NCBI GenBank assembly: GCA_019242475.1
Contig: JAFAVK010000064.1
Coordinates: 1 to 57,705 of the forward strand
Source of the DNA: Acidobacteriota bacterium
GTDB lineage: Bacteria > Acidobacteriota > Blastocatellia > Pyrinomonadales > Pyrinomonadaceae
Direction: 5' to 3'
DNA length: 57,705 bases
The notes under the pieces were generated by a model, which worked only from the letters and a program-made list of their open reading frames with translations, was not told the DNA's origin and ran no database searches. Shown piece after piece: positions 15,969 to 24,329 of the stretch (within the stretch, counting starts at the first letter, position 1; every line of letters begins with the position of its first letter). Both the position numbers and the translations under genes were made by a program.

Positions 15969-17723
15969 TCAGCCCCAAAGCTGTTCGACCAAACGGCGGA
16001 AGCGCGGCTCGGGGCGCAGGGCGTCGAAGCACGGCTCGACCCGAAGGAAGACCATCCAGGGGGCGCGCTCGCCGTGCGCCCGTTCGAGCCAGCCCGCGGC
16101 CTCCTCCTTCTCCCCGAGCGCCGCGTACACCATCGCCTCCATGTACGGGGAGACGTAACCGCGCCGCCTCATGGCCCGGAGTTCGCGCAGCACGGCGAGC
16201 GCCTCCGCCCGCCGCCCGGCGCACGCGTAGGCGCGGCCGAGCTGCGCCGTCACCTGCTGCTGGTAATCGACCGCCCGCACCTTGCGCAGCGACGAGATCG
16301 CCTCGGCGTAGCGGCCCAGTTGCAGCAGCGCGAGGCCGAGGTAGTAGTGCGCCAGGGTGAAGTCGGGCTCCATCTCCAACGCCTCGCGGTAACGCTCCTC
16401 CGCCTGCTCGTACTCGCCGCGGAAGTAGAAGGGCAGCCCCGTGGCGGTGGCGAGCGTGAGCGAGCCGGGGTCGAGCTTCTGCGCGAGAGATATTTCGTCC
16501 AGCGCCTCGTCGAAGCGCTCCTGCGCCAACAGGAACCACGCGTACCAGTGGTGCGCCGAGGCGTACCGCGGGTTAAGCTCGCAGGCCCGTTGGTACTCCC
16601 CCTCGGCCTGCGGCCAGTCCCATTCGTTAAAGAAGAGCGCCTCGGCCAGGGAGGCGTGGGCCTCGGCCAGAGAGTCGTCCAGCTCCAGCGCGCGCAGGGC
16701 CGCCCCCTTGGCGCGGGGGAAGGCTTCGGCCGGGGGCAGGTGGAGGTACTCGCCCAACAGCAGGTAGGAGTCCGCGACCCCGACGTAGGCGCGCGCGTAG
16801 TTCGGGTCGAGCGCGAGCGCGCGCTCCGCGTACCCCGCGCCCCGCAGGAGGCCGCGCCGCGTCCTTTGCTCCCAGAAGAAGCGCCCCTTGATGTAGAGCC
16901 TGTACGCCTCGCCATCGTCCGTGTCCCTGCTCCGCAGCCGCCCGCGCTCTTCGCCCGTCAGCTCGACCGACAGAGCGCGCGCGACCTGCTCCGCGATGGC
17001 GTCCTGCGTGCCGAAGATGTCCGTGAGGCGGTCGTCGAACTGGCCGGCCCAGAGGGTGACGCCGTCGCCGACGCGGATCAGCTCGACGTTGACGCGGATG
17101 CTCTCGCCCGCGCGCTGGACGGTGCCGTCGAGCACGGCGCTCACGCCGAGTTCGCGCCCGGCGTCCTGCGGGCTGCGGCTCGTGTCGGCGTAGCGCAGGA
17201 CGGAGGTGATGGGCCGCGCGGCTATCGCCCGCAGGCGGTTGAGCCGGTTGATGAGCGAGCCGGCCAGCCCCGGCCCCCAGTACTCTTCGCCCGCCTGCCG
17301 GTCGATGCTTTTCAAGGGCAGGACGGCAATCGTCACGGCCCCCTGCTGCGGGCCGTTGCCCGCCTCCGCCCACTCCGCCCGCGCGCCCTCCTCCTCCAGC
17401 TCGCGGACGGGCGCGACGAACCTGTAGCCGCGGCCCGGCACGGTGACGATGAAGAAGTGGTCGCCCGGCGTCTCGCCGAGCGCCTTGCGCAGCACGAAGA
17501 TGTTCTGCGTCAGGTTGCTCTCCTCGACCACCGTGCGCGGCCAAATCCTGTGCAGCAGCTCTTCCCGGGCGAGAATCTGCCCGCGGTTCTGGACGAGGGT
17601 CAGGAGGAGGTCGAAGGTCTTCGGCGTGAGGGGGACGGCCTCGCCGTCGCGCGCCAGCAGACGGCGGACGGAGTCGAGCCGGAACCGGCCGAACTCGTAG
17701 ATGATCCTTCGGTTGGAGTTCAT
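15969..17723 (-). CDS. CadC-type winged-helix regulator with TolB-like and TPR domains
   Basis: The protein has 584 residues from ATG 17723; the open frame extends a further 23 codons without a ribosome site. Residues 8-105 form an OmpR/CadC winged helix ([66 protein letters not shown]). Next is a TolB/FlgO-like domain (about 130-260: [15 protein letters not shown]), then a long TPR array to the C-terminus ([37 protein letters not shown]). No TM segment is visible, so it probably acts in the cytoplasm. The signal it reads is unknown. A paralog of the same architecture is at 24330-26147. Confidence 0.88.
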   Translation of the reverse strand: MNSNRRIIYEFGRFRLDSVRRLLARDGEAVPLTPKTFDLLLTLVQNRGQILAREELLHRIWPRTVVEESNLTQNIFVLRKALGETPGDHFFIVTVPGRGYRFVAPVRELEEEGARAEWAEAGNGPQQGAVTIAVLPLKSIDRQAGEEYWGPGLAGSLINRLNRLRAIAARPITSVLRYADTSRSPQDAGRELGVSAVLDGTVQRAGESIRVNVELIRVGDGVTLWAGQFDDRLTDIFGTQDAIAEQVARALSVELTGEERGRLRSRDTDDGEAYRLYIKGRFFWEQRTRRGLLRGAGYAERALALDPNYARAYVGVADSYLLLGEYLHLPPAEAFPRAKGAALRALELDDSLAEAHASLAEALFFNEWDWPQAEGEYQRACELNPRYASAHHWYAWFLLAQERFDEALDEISLAQKLDPGSLTLATATGLPFYFRGEYEQAEERYREALEMEPDFTLAHYYLGLALLQLGRYAEAISSLRKVRAVDYQQQVTAQLGRAYACAGRRAEALAVLRELRAMRRRGYVSPYMEAMVYAALGEKEEAAGWLERAHGERAPWMVFLRVEPCFDALRPEPRFRRLVEQLWG

Positions 17724-17802
17724 GTTTTCGAATCGGCGGGAGGCCGCGCGCCCGTCCTGACGCGCCTCGTATTGTAATCCACTGCGGCGCACGAAGAGGC
17801 TG

Positions 17803-20025
17803 CTACTTGAAGTCGCTGATTAAGGTCGCGTCGTCGAACTCGGCCCCGCGCTCGAAGGCGAGTTGTCGGCCGTCGCGCGACCACGCGAGGCGGAATATCT
17901 TGTTCGAGGTGAAGTCGGTCAGACGCTTCGGCGCGCCGCCCGCGACCCTCTGCTCCCAAATGTTCGAGACGCCGCCGCCGTTATCGACGTAGCGCAGCGC
18001 GCCCCCGTCCGGCGTCCAGTGCAGGCCCGCGCGGAGAAAGACCGTCTGCGGCAGATCGAAAAGCTTGACGAGGTCGCCGCCGCCCGAGGGGACGAGTGCG
18101 AGCTTGAGCGCGCCGCTCGTTTCGTCTTCATAAAAGCAGGCGACCTCCTTCCCGTCCGGAGAGAAGGTCGGGGTCATCGACCAGCGTTCACTGACGCGCA
18201 CCGGCTCGCCGCCCTCAATCGGAACCTTCCACAGCGACGACCTGTTCTGCTCGGCCGAGAGGTAGACCACCCAGCGCCCGTCCGGAGAGATTTGCGGGTA
18301 GCTCTCCGCCGCGCCGTTCGTCAGTTGCAGGAGGTTCGACCCGTCCGCGTCCATCCGCCAGAGGTGCGACGTGCCCGTGCGCCAGGAGACGAAGACGACG
18401 CGGCTCCCGTCGGGCGAGACCGACGGCTTCACGTCCGGCCGCGCCGTCGTCGTGAGCTGCCGGCGGTTGCGCCCGTCCGCGTCCATCACCCACACGTCCA
18501 CGTCGCCGCCCGCGTTCGACCCGTAGACGAGGCGCCCGTCCGGCGTCCAGGCGAGCCCCATCCCTTCGCCCACGAGGTCGCCCGCGCCCGAAGTGATCTG
18601 CCGCGCGTCGGCGGGCGCGTCGCCGGGCGCGAGCCAGAAGCTGGTCGCGCGCGTGGCGCGGACTGAGACGAGCGCGCCGCCGTCCGCCGTCAGGCTCAGC
18701 CCGTGATAGCTGTTCAGGTCGTTGGTGATTCTGCGCGCCGTCCCGTCGGCGGCGTTGAGCCGCCAGATTTGCCTTGCGAGCAGAGAGGCGCCGGAGTCCC
18801 ACGCGTCCAACAGCACGCCGCCGTCCGGCGTGTACGCGACTTGGCCCACGAAGTCCCAACGCGGCGGCGTCAACACTCTTTCCACGCCGTCCGCCGCACG
18901 CACCGCGACGACGCCCATCACGGAGCGGTTGAACTCAGTCCGCCCCACGGCGCAGGCGACCTCGCGCCCGTCGGGCGACCAGCCCGGCCCTTCGTTTGAA
19001 AAGTATTCGGGCGCGCGTCGCGCCGCGATTGGTCGCGCGTCCGTCCCGTCCGCGTTCGCAACCATGAGCGCGTCCGTCCGCGTGTTCGGGTCGTTCCGCA
19101 CGAAGGCGAGCGCGCGGCCGTCGGGCGAGAAGGCGGCCGGGCTGTCGATGTCAACGAGCACGCGCGCGGGCGTCCCGCCGAGCACGCCCACGCGGTCGAG
19201 CGCGGCGACGTGGCTGCCGCGCTCGTAGGCGACGTAGTAGACCGCGGCGCCGTCGGGCGAGAACGTGAGCCCCTGAAAATGCACGTCGGCGGGCGCGACG
19301 ATCTGCACTTGCTCGGCGGCCCTCGTCTGCCTGACCCACAGGCCCTCGCGCGCGCCCTCCCTGCGCGCCGTGACGACGTACTTGCCGTCGGGCGAGATGG
19401 CCGCGCGCACGACCTCGCCGTCGTCGGTCAACATGCTCAGGCGCATCCGCTCGAACGGCGCGGGGGCGGGCCGCCGCCCGTACAGGTTGAAGAGGAGGAG
19501 GGCCGCGGCGATGACGACGCACGACGCGCCGAGCGCCGACGCGCCGGGGTGGCGTCTGACGCCGCGCGCGATTGCCGGGAGTGAGAAGCCGCGGGCCTTC
19601 GTGACCGGTGAAGCCTCGGCGGGCGCGTCCGGCACCTCCAGCTCTTCGGCGACGATGTGCGTCCGCGTGTGCTTCTCGACGACCAGGTCGGCGCGCAGCT
19701 CCCGCACGTCCGCCACGAAGCGGTAGCCGTGTTTCGGGACGGTCTCGATGTAGCGCGGCTCGGCCTGCCCCTGGCCGAGCGCGCGGCGGAGCGTGAAGAC
19801 GTTCTGCGCCAGCGTCGCCTCCTCGACGAACGTGTCGGGCCACACCTCGCGCAGCAGCTCGTCCTTTTCGACGACGCTGCCGTGGCGGCGCACGAGGATG
19901 AGCAGCGTCTCGAACGCCTTCGGCGTGAGCGGCACGGGCTCGCCGTCGAGCCGGAGCAAAAGGCGCCGGCCCGGGTCGAGACAGAAGTCGCCGAAGGCGT
20001 AGAGCTGCTTCGTCTGCGTGTCCAT
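17803..20025 (-). CDS. Membrane-bound CadC-type winged-helix regulator with TolB/WD40-like propeller
   Basis: The protein has 740 residues from ATG 20025 (GAGGG upstream); a GTG at 20037 is an alternative. It has an N-terminal OmpR-type winged helix ([51 protein letters not shown]) and one TM segment at about 170-190 ([19 protein letters not shown]). The large extracytoplasmic part is a TolB-type beta-propeller with repeated SPDGR-type turns ([31 protein letters not shown]). This architecture suggests a one-component transmembrane sensor that binds DNA inside and a ligand or protein outside. An inverted repeat, TTTCAAA-N5-TTTGAAA, lies directly upstream and could be its own operator. Confidence 0.88.
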   Translation of the reverse strand: MDTQTKQLYAFGDFCLDPGRRLLLRLDGEPVPLTPKAFETLLILVRRHGSVVEKDELLREVWPDTFVEEATLAQNVFTLRRALGQGQAEPRYIETVPKHGYRFVADVRELRADLVVEKHTRTHIVAEELEVPDAPAEASPVTKARGFSLPAIARGVRRHPGASALGASCVVIAAALLLFNLYGRRPAPAPFERMRLSMLTDDGEVVRAAISPDGKYVVTARREGAREGLWVRQTRAAEQVQIVAPADVHFQGLTFSPDGAAVYYVAYERGSHVAALDRVGVLGGTPARVLVDIDSPAAFSPDGRALAFVRNDPNTRTDALMVANADGTDARPIAARRAPEYFSNEGPGWSPDGREVACAVGRTEFNRSVMGVVAVRAADGVERVLTPPRWDFVGQVAYTPDGGVLLDAWDSGASLLARQIWRLNAADGTARRITNDLNSYHGLSLTADGGALVSVRATRATSFWLAPGDAPADARQITSGAGDLVGEGMGLAWTPDGRLVYGSNAGGDVDVWVMDADGRNRRQLTTTARPDVKPSVSPDGSRVVFVSWRTGTSHLWRMDADGSNLLQLTNGAAESYPQISPDGRWVVYLSAEQNRSSLWKVPIEGGEPVRVSERWSMTPTFSPDGKEVACFYEDETSGALKLALVPSGGGDLVKLFDLPQTVFLRAGLHWTPDGGALRYVDNGGGVSNIWEQRVAGGAPKRLTDFTSNKIFRLAWSRDGRQLAFERGAEFDDATLISDFK

Positions 20026-20054
20026 CGCGGCCCTCACAAATCCACGAAAGCCCC

Positions 20055-20073
20055 TTTCAAAGCCGGTTTGAAA
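20055..20073. promoter_or_regulatory. Inverted repeat upstream of the propeller regulator (possible operator)
   Basis: TTTCAAA (20055-20061) and TTTGAAA (20067-20073) form a 7-bp inverted repeat with a 5-base spacer, 30 bases upstream of the regulator start on the minus strand. A partial third half-site (TTTGAAG) follows at about 20079. It is placed as an autoregulatory winged-helix operator would be; this is inference. The rest of the 20026-20259 divergent region shows no clear -35/-10 pair. Confidence 0.4.
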
Positions 20074-20259
20074 AAAATTTGAAGTCCGTTTTGAGACGGC
20101 TTAAAGACGGCGGCGCGGCGCGCGCGCTAGAGTGCGCGTCCGGGGTGAGAAGGCGGCTGTTTGTCCGTTGCGTCTTGGCGAAGACCGTCAGGCGGCGCGG
20201 CCCACTTTTCACCTCATTCTAAACGCAGGGGCGCGGCGGCGACAACAACTTTGGCAGAG

Positions 20260-20523
20260 ATGAAGAAGCGCAGGACGGAGATCATCGTCGAGACGCACGA
20301 GCTGCTCACGGTGCGCGTCTTCGACGCGCCGGCGCCCGCCTGGTGCGCGGACTGCGGCGGCGCGTCGCGGCTGCTGCCGCCGCGCGAGGCGGCTCGCTTC
20401 TGCCGCGTCAGCACGCGCGCCATCTACGGCTGGGTCGGCGCGCAGAGAGTCCATTTCAAAGAGACGGCCGGGGGCGCGCTGCTCGTCTGTCTCAATTCGT
20501 GTCTGGAAGGAGGCGAGAAATGA
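20260..20523 (+). CDS. Small excisionase/MerR-like HTH protein with Cys pairs
   Basis: The protein has 87 residues from ATG 20260. The central part PPREAARFCRVSTRAIYGWV has the pattern of an excisionase/MerR-type helix-turn-helix (ReAArfcrvS-R-iYgWv). It carries a CADC pair before the HTH and a CLNSC pair at the C-terminus, so metal binding or a redox switch is possible. Its stop overlaps the next start (ATGA), and it heads a (+) operon of secreted proteins. It may regulate that operon or its divergent neighbour. The family is not recognised by name. Confidence 0.65.
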   Translation: MKKRRTEIIVETHELLTVRVFDAPAPAWCADCGGASRLLPPREAARFCRVSTRAIYGWVGAQRVHFKETAGGALLVCLNSCLEGGEK

Positions 20524-21287
20524 GAATCAACGGGCGGCTGCTTCGCGTCGGACTGTTTGCGGGTCTGGCTCTACTCCCGGCCCTCGCGCGCGCGCAGGAC
20601 GGCGGCGCGTTGAAGGTGCGGGTCGGCGACCCCGTCGTCAACGGCTCGTTCATCAAGCCTTACAAAAATCTGTGGCGACTCACCTACACCAGGCCGAGCG
20701 GCGAATCCATCGACGCGGCCACCTGGAGCGACGAGGTCGAGCGACTCCGTCTGAACGGGCGCACCCTGCTCAAGCGCACGCAGGTGGCGAAGTACACACG
20801 GAACGACATCAGCATGACGACCGTCAACGTCTTCGACCCGAAGACGATGGCCCCGGTCTCAAGGGATTTCCGCGACAGCCGCGGGCCGCTCAAACAGATA
20901 GAGTTCGACGGCCGGGCCATCAAGTACCGCGGCACCTCGGCCCCCGGCGGCGAGTTGAAGGAGGGCGCCGCGCGGCTCGACGTGCCCGTCTTCGATTTCT
21001 ACGGCGGGCTCTGGGGACTGCTGCTCGCGACCTTCCCGCTCAAGGAAGGTTTTACGGCCAGCCTCCCGAGCCTGGACGAGAGCACGGAGACGCTCCGCTG
21101 GGCGACGTTCCGCGTGGCGCGCGCGGAGACGGTCGAGGCCGGGCCGGGCAAAAGGGTGAAGGCGTGGGTCGTCGAGACCGAAGACAACGGGCCGATGACC
21201 TTCTGGCTCACGAAAGAAGCGCCTTACGTCATCAAGCTGGTCTACGTGACTCCGAAGGGCGTCACGGCCACCTATTCGATGATGTGA
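20520..21287 (+). CDS. Secreted protein of unknown function (DUF3108-like)
   Basis: The protein has 255 residues with a signal peptide (LRVGLFAGLALLPALARAQ) and a strong GGAAGGAGG ribosome site. The open frame reaches further 5' but this start is fixed by the ATGA overlap with the HTH gene. The mature part is predicted mainly beta, with stretches such as YTRNDISMTTVNVFDPKTM and WVVETEDNGPMTFWL. The pattern of an early LLKRTQV strand and a late PYVIKLVYVTPKG strand resembles DUF3108-type lipocalin-like periplasmic proteins. That likeness is by eye only. Confidence 0.7.
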   Translation: MRINGRLLRVGLFAGLALLPALARAQDGGALKVRVGDPVVNGSFIKPYKNLWRLTYTRPSGESIDAATWSDEVERLRLNGRTLLKRTQVAKYTRNDISMTTVNVFDPKTMAPVSRDFRDSRGPLKQIEFDGRAIKYRGTSAPGGELKEGAARLDVPVFDFYGGLWGLLLATFPLKEGFTASLPSLDESTETLRWATFRVARAETVEAGPGKRVKAWVVETEDNGPMTFWLTKEAPYVIKLVYVTPKGVTATYSMM

Positions 21288-21330
21288 GTGAGGAAGACGG
21301 CGGCGACTTGCCGACTCGAAAGGAGACTTT

Positions 21331-21828
21331 ATGAAACGCATACTTGCGCTCGGCATTCTGGTCGGCGTCGTGCTGACGCTGAGTCTCGGCGTCGCCGCCG
21401 CGAAGGCGGACTTCGCCGGCACATGGGTGTTGGACAAGGGCCGGAGCGAGGGCGTGCCGCCGGACATGGAGCAGACGATGACGGTCACGCAGAACGGGGA
21501 CGCGCTGAGCGTCGAGACGAAGGTCGTGACCGACCAGGGCGACCAGACCGTCACGGCCGCGTACACCTTCGACGGGCAGGAGACGAGCTACACGCCGAAG
21601 CGCTCGAACGCGGAAGGCAAGGGCAAGCGCACGGCGAAGTGGGCGGCCGACGGCAACGGCTTCGAGGTGACGGAGGAGGAGAAGTTCGACTCGCCGAACG
21701 GCGAAGTCACTTTCAACTTCACGCGCCGTTGGCTGCTGCTCCCCGACGGCAAGACCCTCACCATCGAGCTGGACGTCAAAGGCCCGAACGGGCCGCAGCA
21801 CTCGAAGCGCACGTTCGTGAAGAAGTGA
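21331..21828 (+). CDS. Small secreted lipocalin-like protein of unknown function
   Basis: The protein has 165 residues with signal peptide ILALGILVGVVLTLSLGVAA. The mature domain begins DFAGTWVLDKGRSEGVPP and continues with alternating beta strands (DALSVETKVVT, VTAAYTFDGQET, GEVTFNFTRRWLLLPDGKTL). This resembles small beta-barrel proteins common in Acidobacteriota that begin with an F-x-GtW-x-L motif. Ribosome site AAGGAGAC. It lies 43 bases after the preceding gene and 16 bases before the M23 gene, so one operon is likely. Confidence 0.7.
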   Translation: MKRILALGILVGVVLTLSLGVAAAKADFAGTWVLDKGRSEGVPPDMEQTMTVTQNGDALSVETKVVTDQGDQTVTAAYTFDGQETSYTPKRSNAEGKGKRTAKWAADGNGFEVTEEEKFDSPNGEVTFNFTRRWLLLPDGKTLTIELDVKGPNGPQHSKRTFVKK

Positions 21829-21844
21829 AGATGGAGGCCGAGAG

Positions 21845-23023
21845 ATGAGGCGTACGTTAAGAGCCACGTCGTTGCTTTTCCTGGGCGCGATCTTCTTACC
21901 TTTCGCCGGGGCGGGCGCGGCGCGGCAGCAGCCGACGCCGATGTTCCCCGTCGCGCTCGAAGTCCCGTCCGCGCCCACGGCCTTCAAGGCCAACGGCAAG
22001 CTGAACCTCGTCTACGAGCTGCACGCGACCAGCTTCCGCGCGGGCGACCTTCTGCTCACGCGCGTCGAGGTCTTGAACGACGACGAGGCCGCGGCGGCGC
22101 CGCTCGCGAGCTACGCCGAGGCGGACTTGAAGAACCTGCTCGCGCGGCCCGGCACGGGCGGCCAGCTCTCCGACCCGCGCCTCATCGCCGCGGGGATGCG
22201 CGCCGTCGTCTACCTCTGGCTCACGTTCGACAACGCGGCGGCCGTGCCCGCGCGGCTGCGCCACCGCCTCTACTTCAAAATCCCGAACGCGGCCGCGGGC
22301 GAGGAGAAGGTCGTGGACGGCGGGGGCGTCGCCGTGCGCCGGGACGGCCCCGTCCGTATCGGCCCGCCGGTGCGCGGGGCGGGCTGGGTCGCGCGCTTCA
22401 ACGGCAGCACTTCGTTCCACCGGCGCGGGCTGCTGGTCGTCAACGGGCAGGCGGCCATCTCGCAGCGCTTCGCCACCGACTGGGGCAAGTTCGGCGACGA
22501 CTGGAACGCTTTGCGCACCGGCGACGGCTCGAAGAACACGGACTTCTACTGCTACGGCGAGCCGCTCATCGCCGTGGCCGACGCGAAGGTCGTGGAGGTG
22601 CGCGACCGCATCCCCGAGAACGACCCGAGCAAGAGCACGACGGCCGTGCCCATCTCGTTCGACACGGTCGCGGGCAACCACGTCGTGCTCGACATCGGCG
22701 GGGGGCGCTACGCGCTCTACGCGCACATGCAGCCGGGCAAGATGCGCGTGAGGGTCGGCGACCGCGTGAAGCGCGGGCAGGTGCTCGGGCTGCTGGGGAA
22801 CTCGGGCAACGCCGTCGGGCCGCACCTCCACTTTCAGATCGCCGACTCGCCGGTCGCGCTCGGCGGCGAAGGGCTGCCCTTTGTCTTCGACTCGTTCGAG
22901 GTTCTGGGCGTCGAGTCGCCGCAGGCTTTGAAGGACGGCGTCTGGCGGCCCGACCCGAACTTCAAGGTCGAGCGGCGCCGTTTGGAGATGCCGATCGACA
23001 GCGTCGTCGTGCGCTTCCCGTAA
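21845..23023 (+). CDS. Secreted M23-type (LytM) peptidase-like protein
   Basis: The protein has 392 residues with an N-terminal signal peptide (SLLFLGAIFLPFAGAGAA) and an N-terminal beta domain of about 180 residues. The C-terminal LytM domain contains YALYAHMQPGKMRV, VKRGQVLGLLGNSGNA and the HxH motif GPHLHFQI. The usual first Zn ligand (HxxxD) is not seen: the matching places read RFATD and SKNTD. Members with a full site cut peptidoglycan cross-links; those that have lost a ligand are often scaffolds or activators. A convergent terminator follows directly. Confidence 0.82.
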   Translation: MRRTLRATSLLFLGAIFLPFAGAGAARQQPTPMFPVALEVPSAPTAFKANGKLNLVYELHATSFRAGDLLLTRVEVLNDDEAAAAPLASYAEADLKNLLARPGTGGQLSDPRLIAAGMRAVVYLWLTFDNAAAVPARLRHRLYFKIPNAAAGEEKVVDGGGVAVRRDGPVRIGPPVRGAGWVARFNGSTSFHRRGLLVVNGQAAISQRFATDWGKFGDDWNALRTGDGSKNTDFYCYGEPLIAVADAKVVEVRDRIPENDPSKSTTAVPISFDTVAGNHVVLDIGGGRYALYAHMQPGKMRVRVGDRVKRGQVLGLLGNSGNAVGPHLHFQIADSPVALGGEGLPFVFDSFEVLGVESPQALKDGVWRPDPNFKVERRRLEMPIDSVVVRFP

Positions 23024-23040
23024 ACGGACGGCATCGGACA

Positions 23041-23079
23041 AGGCCGCGGCCCGCCTGATTAAGGTGGGTCGCGGCCTTG
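23041..23079. terminator. Bidirectional terminator between convergent genes
   Basis: A 16-bp stem (AAGGCCGCG plus GCCCGCC against GGTGGGT plus CGCGGCCTT, two G-U pairs) has a 7-base loop, between the M23-type gene (+, stop 23023) and the gene at 23106-24122 (-). Confidence 0.75.
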
Positions 23080-23105
23080 ATGTTTGATGCGGCTTCCGCG
23101 AGGGG

Positions 23106-24122
23106 CTACGGCAGGCGGCAGTCGCCGGGACAGCTCTGCGTGTCCTCGCCCGCGTCACAGACCCCGTTCCCGCAGAGGGGGCCGCAGTCGGCCGGCGCGT
23201 TGGCGTGGTTCTCGCCGCGGCTGACTTCGCAGACGCCGTCGCCGATGTACGGCTCGGGCAGGGGCGGCGAGTTCGGCCAGAGCGCCGGCTGTCCGTGGTC
23301 GCCGAGCGCGAACGGGAACCAGACCGTCAGAACCCACTGCGAACGGTCGAACGTCTTCGTCCACCCGGGCTGGCCTTCGAAGGCGGCGCCGAGCGGCGCG
23401 CCCGATTCTAAAGCGCCGAGGCTGGCGAAGTCGGGCACGTACGGGTCTTGCGGGACGATGCGGTCGGCGAAGTAGACCAGCTCGGCGAGGTTCTCCTGCT
23501 CGTCGTAGAGCAGCCACACGCCGGTCATCCCGCGCCGCTCGGCCTCCTGCAAAATCGAAGGCCAGTTCTCTTTGAGCGCGTGCGTCTGGCTCGCCTGCGG
23601 CACGCTCCAGCGCTCCGTGCGCATGACGATCTGCTGCTGGATGTCCTTGAGGTTGTATGCGGCGACGACGCCCCACGCGTGGCAGTCGGGGTCGAGGAAG
23701 TACGGGCGTTCGAGGAAGTGCGTGCCGTCGAGGACGTAGTCGTTCTCGATCCACGACTTGTATTTCGCCGCGTCCTCTTCGGTGTCGAAGAGGTAACGGC
23801 CGCCCGTCAGAAGGTTGCCGTTGGAGAAGTCGATGCGCATCGGAATCTGCTTGCGCTGCATGCCGGGGCGCTCGGCCATGTACATCCGGTCGCGCTCGAT
23901 GACCGGCCCCACCTGGCCGAACGGATAGTCGGCGGGCAGCGCGAAGTCGCAGGTGAACGCACCCTTCGCCTTGATCCGGCCGTCCTGTTTTTGCCGGGCG
24001 TCCGGCGTCGCGGCGCGGGCGCGGGGCGCGGCGACGGAGCCCAGCAGCAGCACCAACAGCGCGACGGCGAGCCGCGCGCCCTTCGTCTCCGAACCGCTCT
24101 TTGAACGAGTCATCTTTTTCAT
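23106..24122 (-). CDS. Secreted protein with C-terminal Cys-rich GNGVC repeats, function unknown
   Basis: The protein has 338 residues. The ATG at 24122 has AAGGAG upstream. Signal peptide (LAVALLVLLLGSVAAPRARA). The central region has mixed alpha/beta content with a conserved-looking middle (RYLFDTEEDAAKYKSWIEND, VLDGTHFLERPYFLDPDCHA), of unknown family. The C-terminal 65 residues hold two copies of a Cys repeat (GDGVCEVSRGENHANAPADC and CGNGVCDAGEDTQSCPGDC), a disulphide-rich, probably Ca-binding or extracellular module found in many secreted bacterial proteins. It is monocistronic, with a shared terminator downstream. Confidence 0.75.
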   Translation of the reverse strand: MKKMTRSKSGSETKGARLAVALLVLLLGSVAAPRARAATPDARQKQDGRIKAKGAFTCDFALPADYPFGQVGPVIERDRMYMAERPGMQRKQIPMRIDFSNGNLLTGGRYLFDTEEDAAKYKSWIENDYVLDGTHFLERPYFLDPDCHAWGVVAAYNLKDIQQQIVMRTERWSVPQASQTHALKENWPSILQEAERRGMTGVWLLYDEQENLAELVYFADRIVPQDPYVPDFASLGALESGAPLGAAFEGQPGWTKTFDRSQWVLTVWFPFALGDHGQPALWPNSPPLPEPYIGDGVCEVSRGENHANAPADCGPLCGNGVCDAGEDTQSCPGDCRLP

Positions 24123-24329
24123 GGCGTCTCCTTAAACGTTCGACGAACGTGCAAGAGTCTTTCGACTTCCGACATCTATTGCTCCTCACGGCGGGCGGCC
24201 TTACAATGCGGGGCCAACGCCTCGCACGTCCCGCCGCCTCTCGCCCTGGCGGCAGACGATAGGCCGTAAAGGCCCCGGAAGTCCTTACGGCGCGCGGAGA
24301 AATTCCCGAAAAAATTCCGAAAGAGGTTT

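Noticed and set aside
15762..17777. 671-codon open frame on the plus strand
   Set aside because: It is antisense to the winged-helix/TPR gene, whose domains are clear; the composition (Arg, Val, Ala, Leu) is that of a shadow frame.
21896..23158. 420-codon open frame on the minus strand
   Set aside because: It is antisense to the M23-type gene, with Arg/Asp/Val-rich low complexity and no motif.
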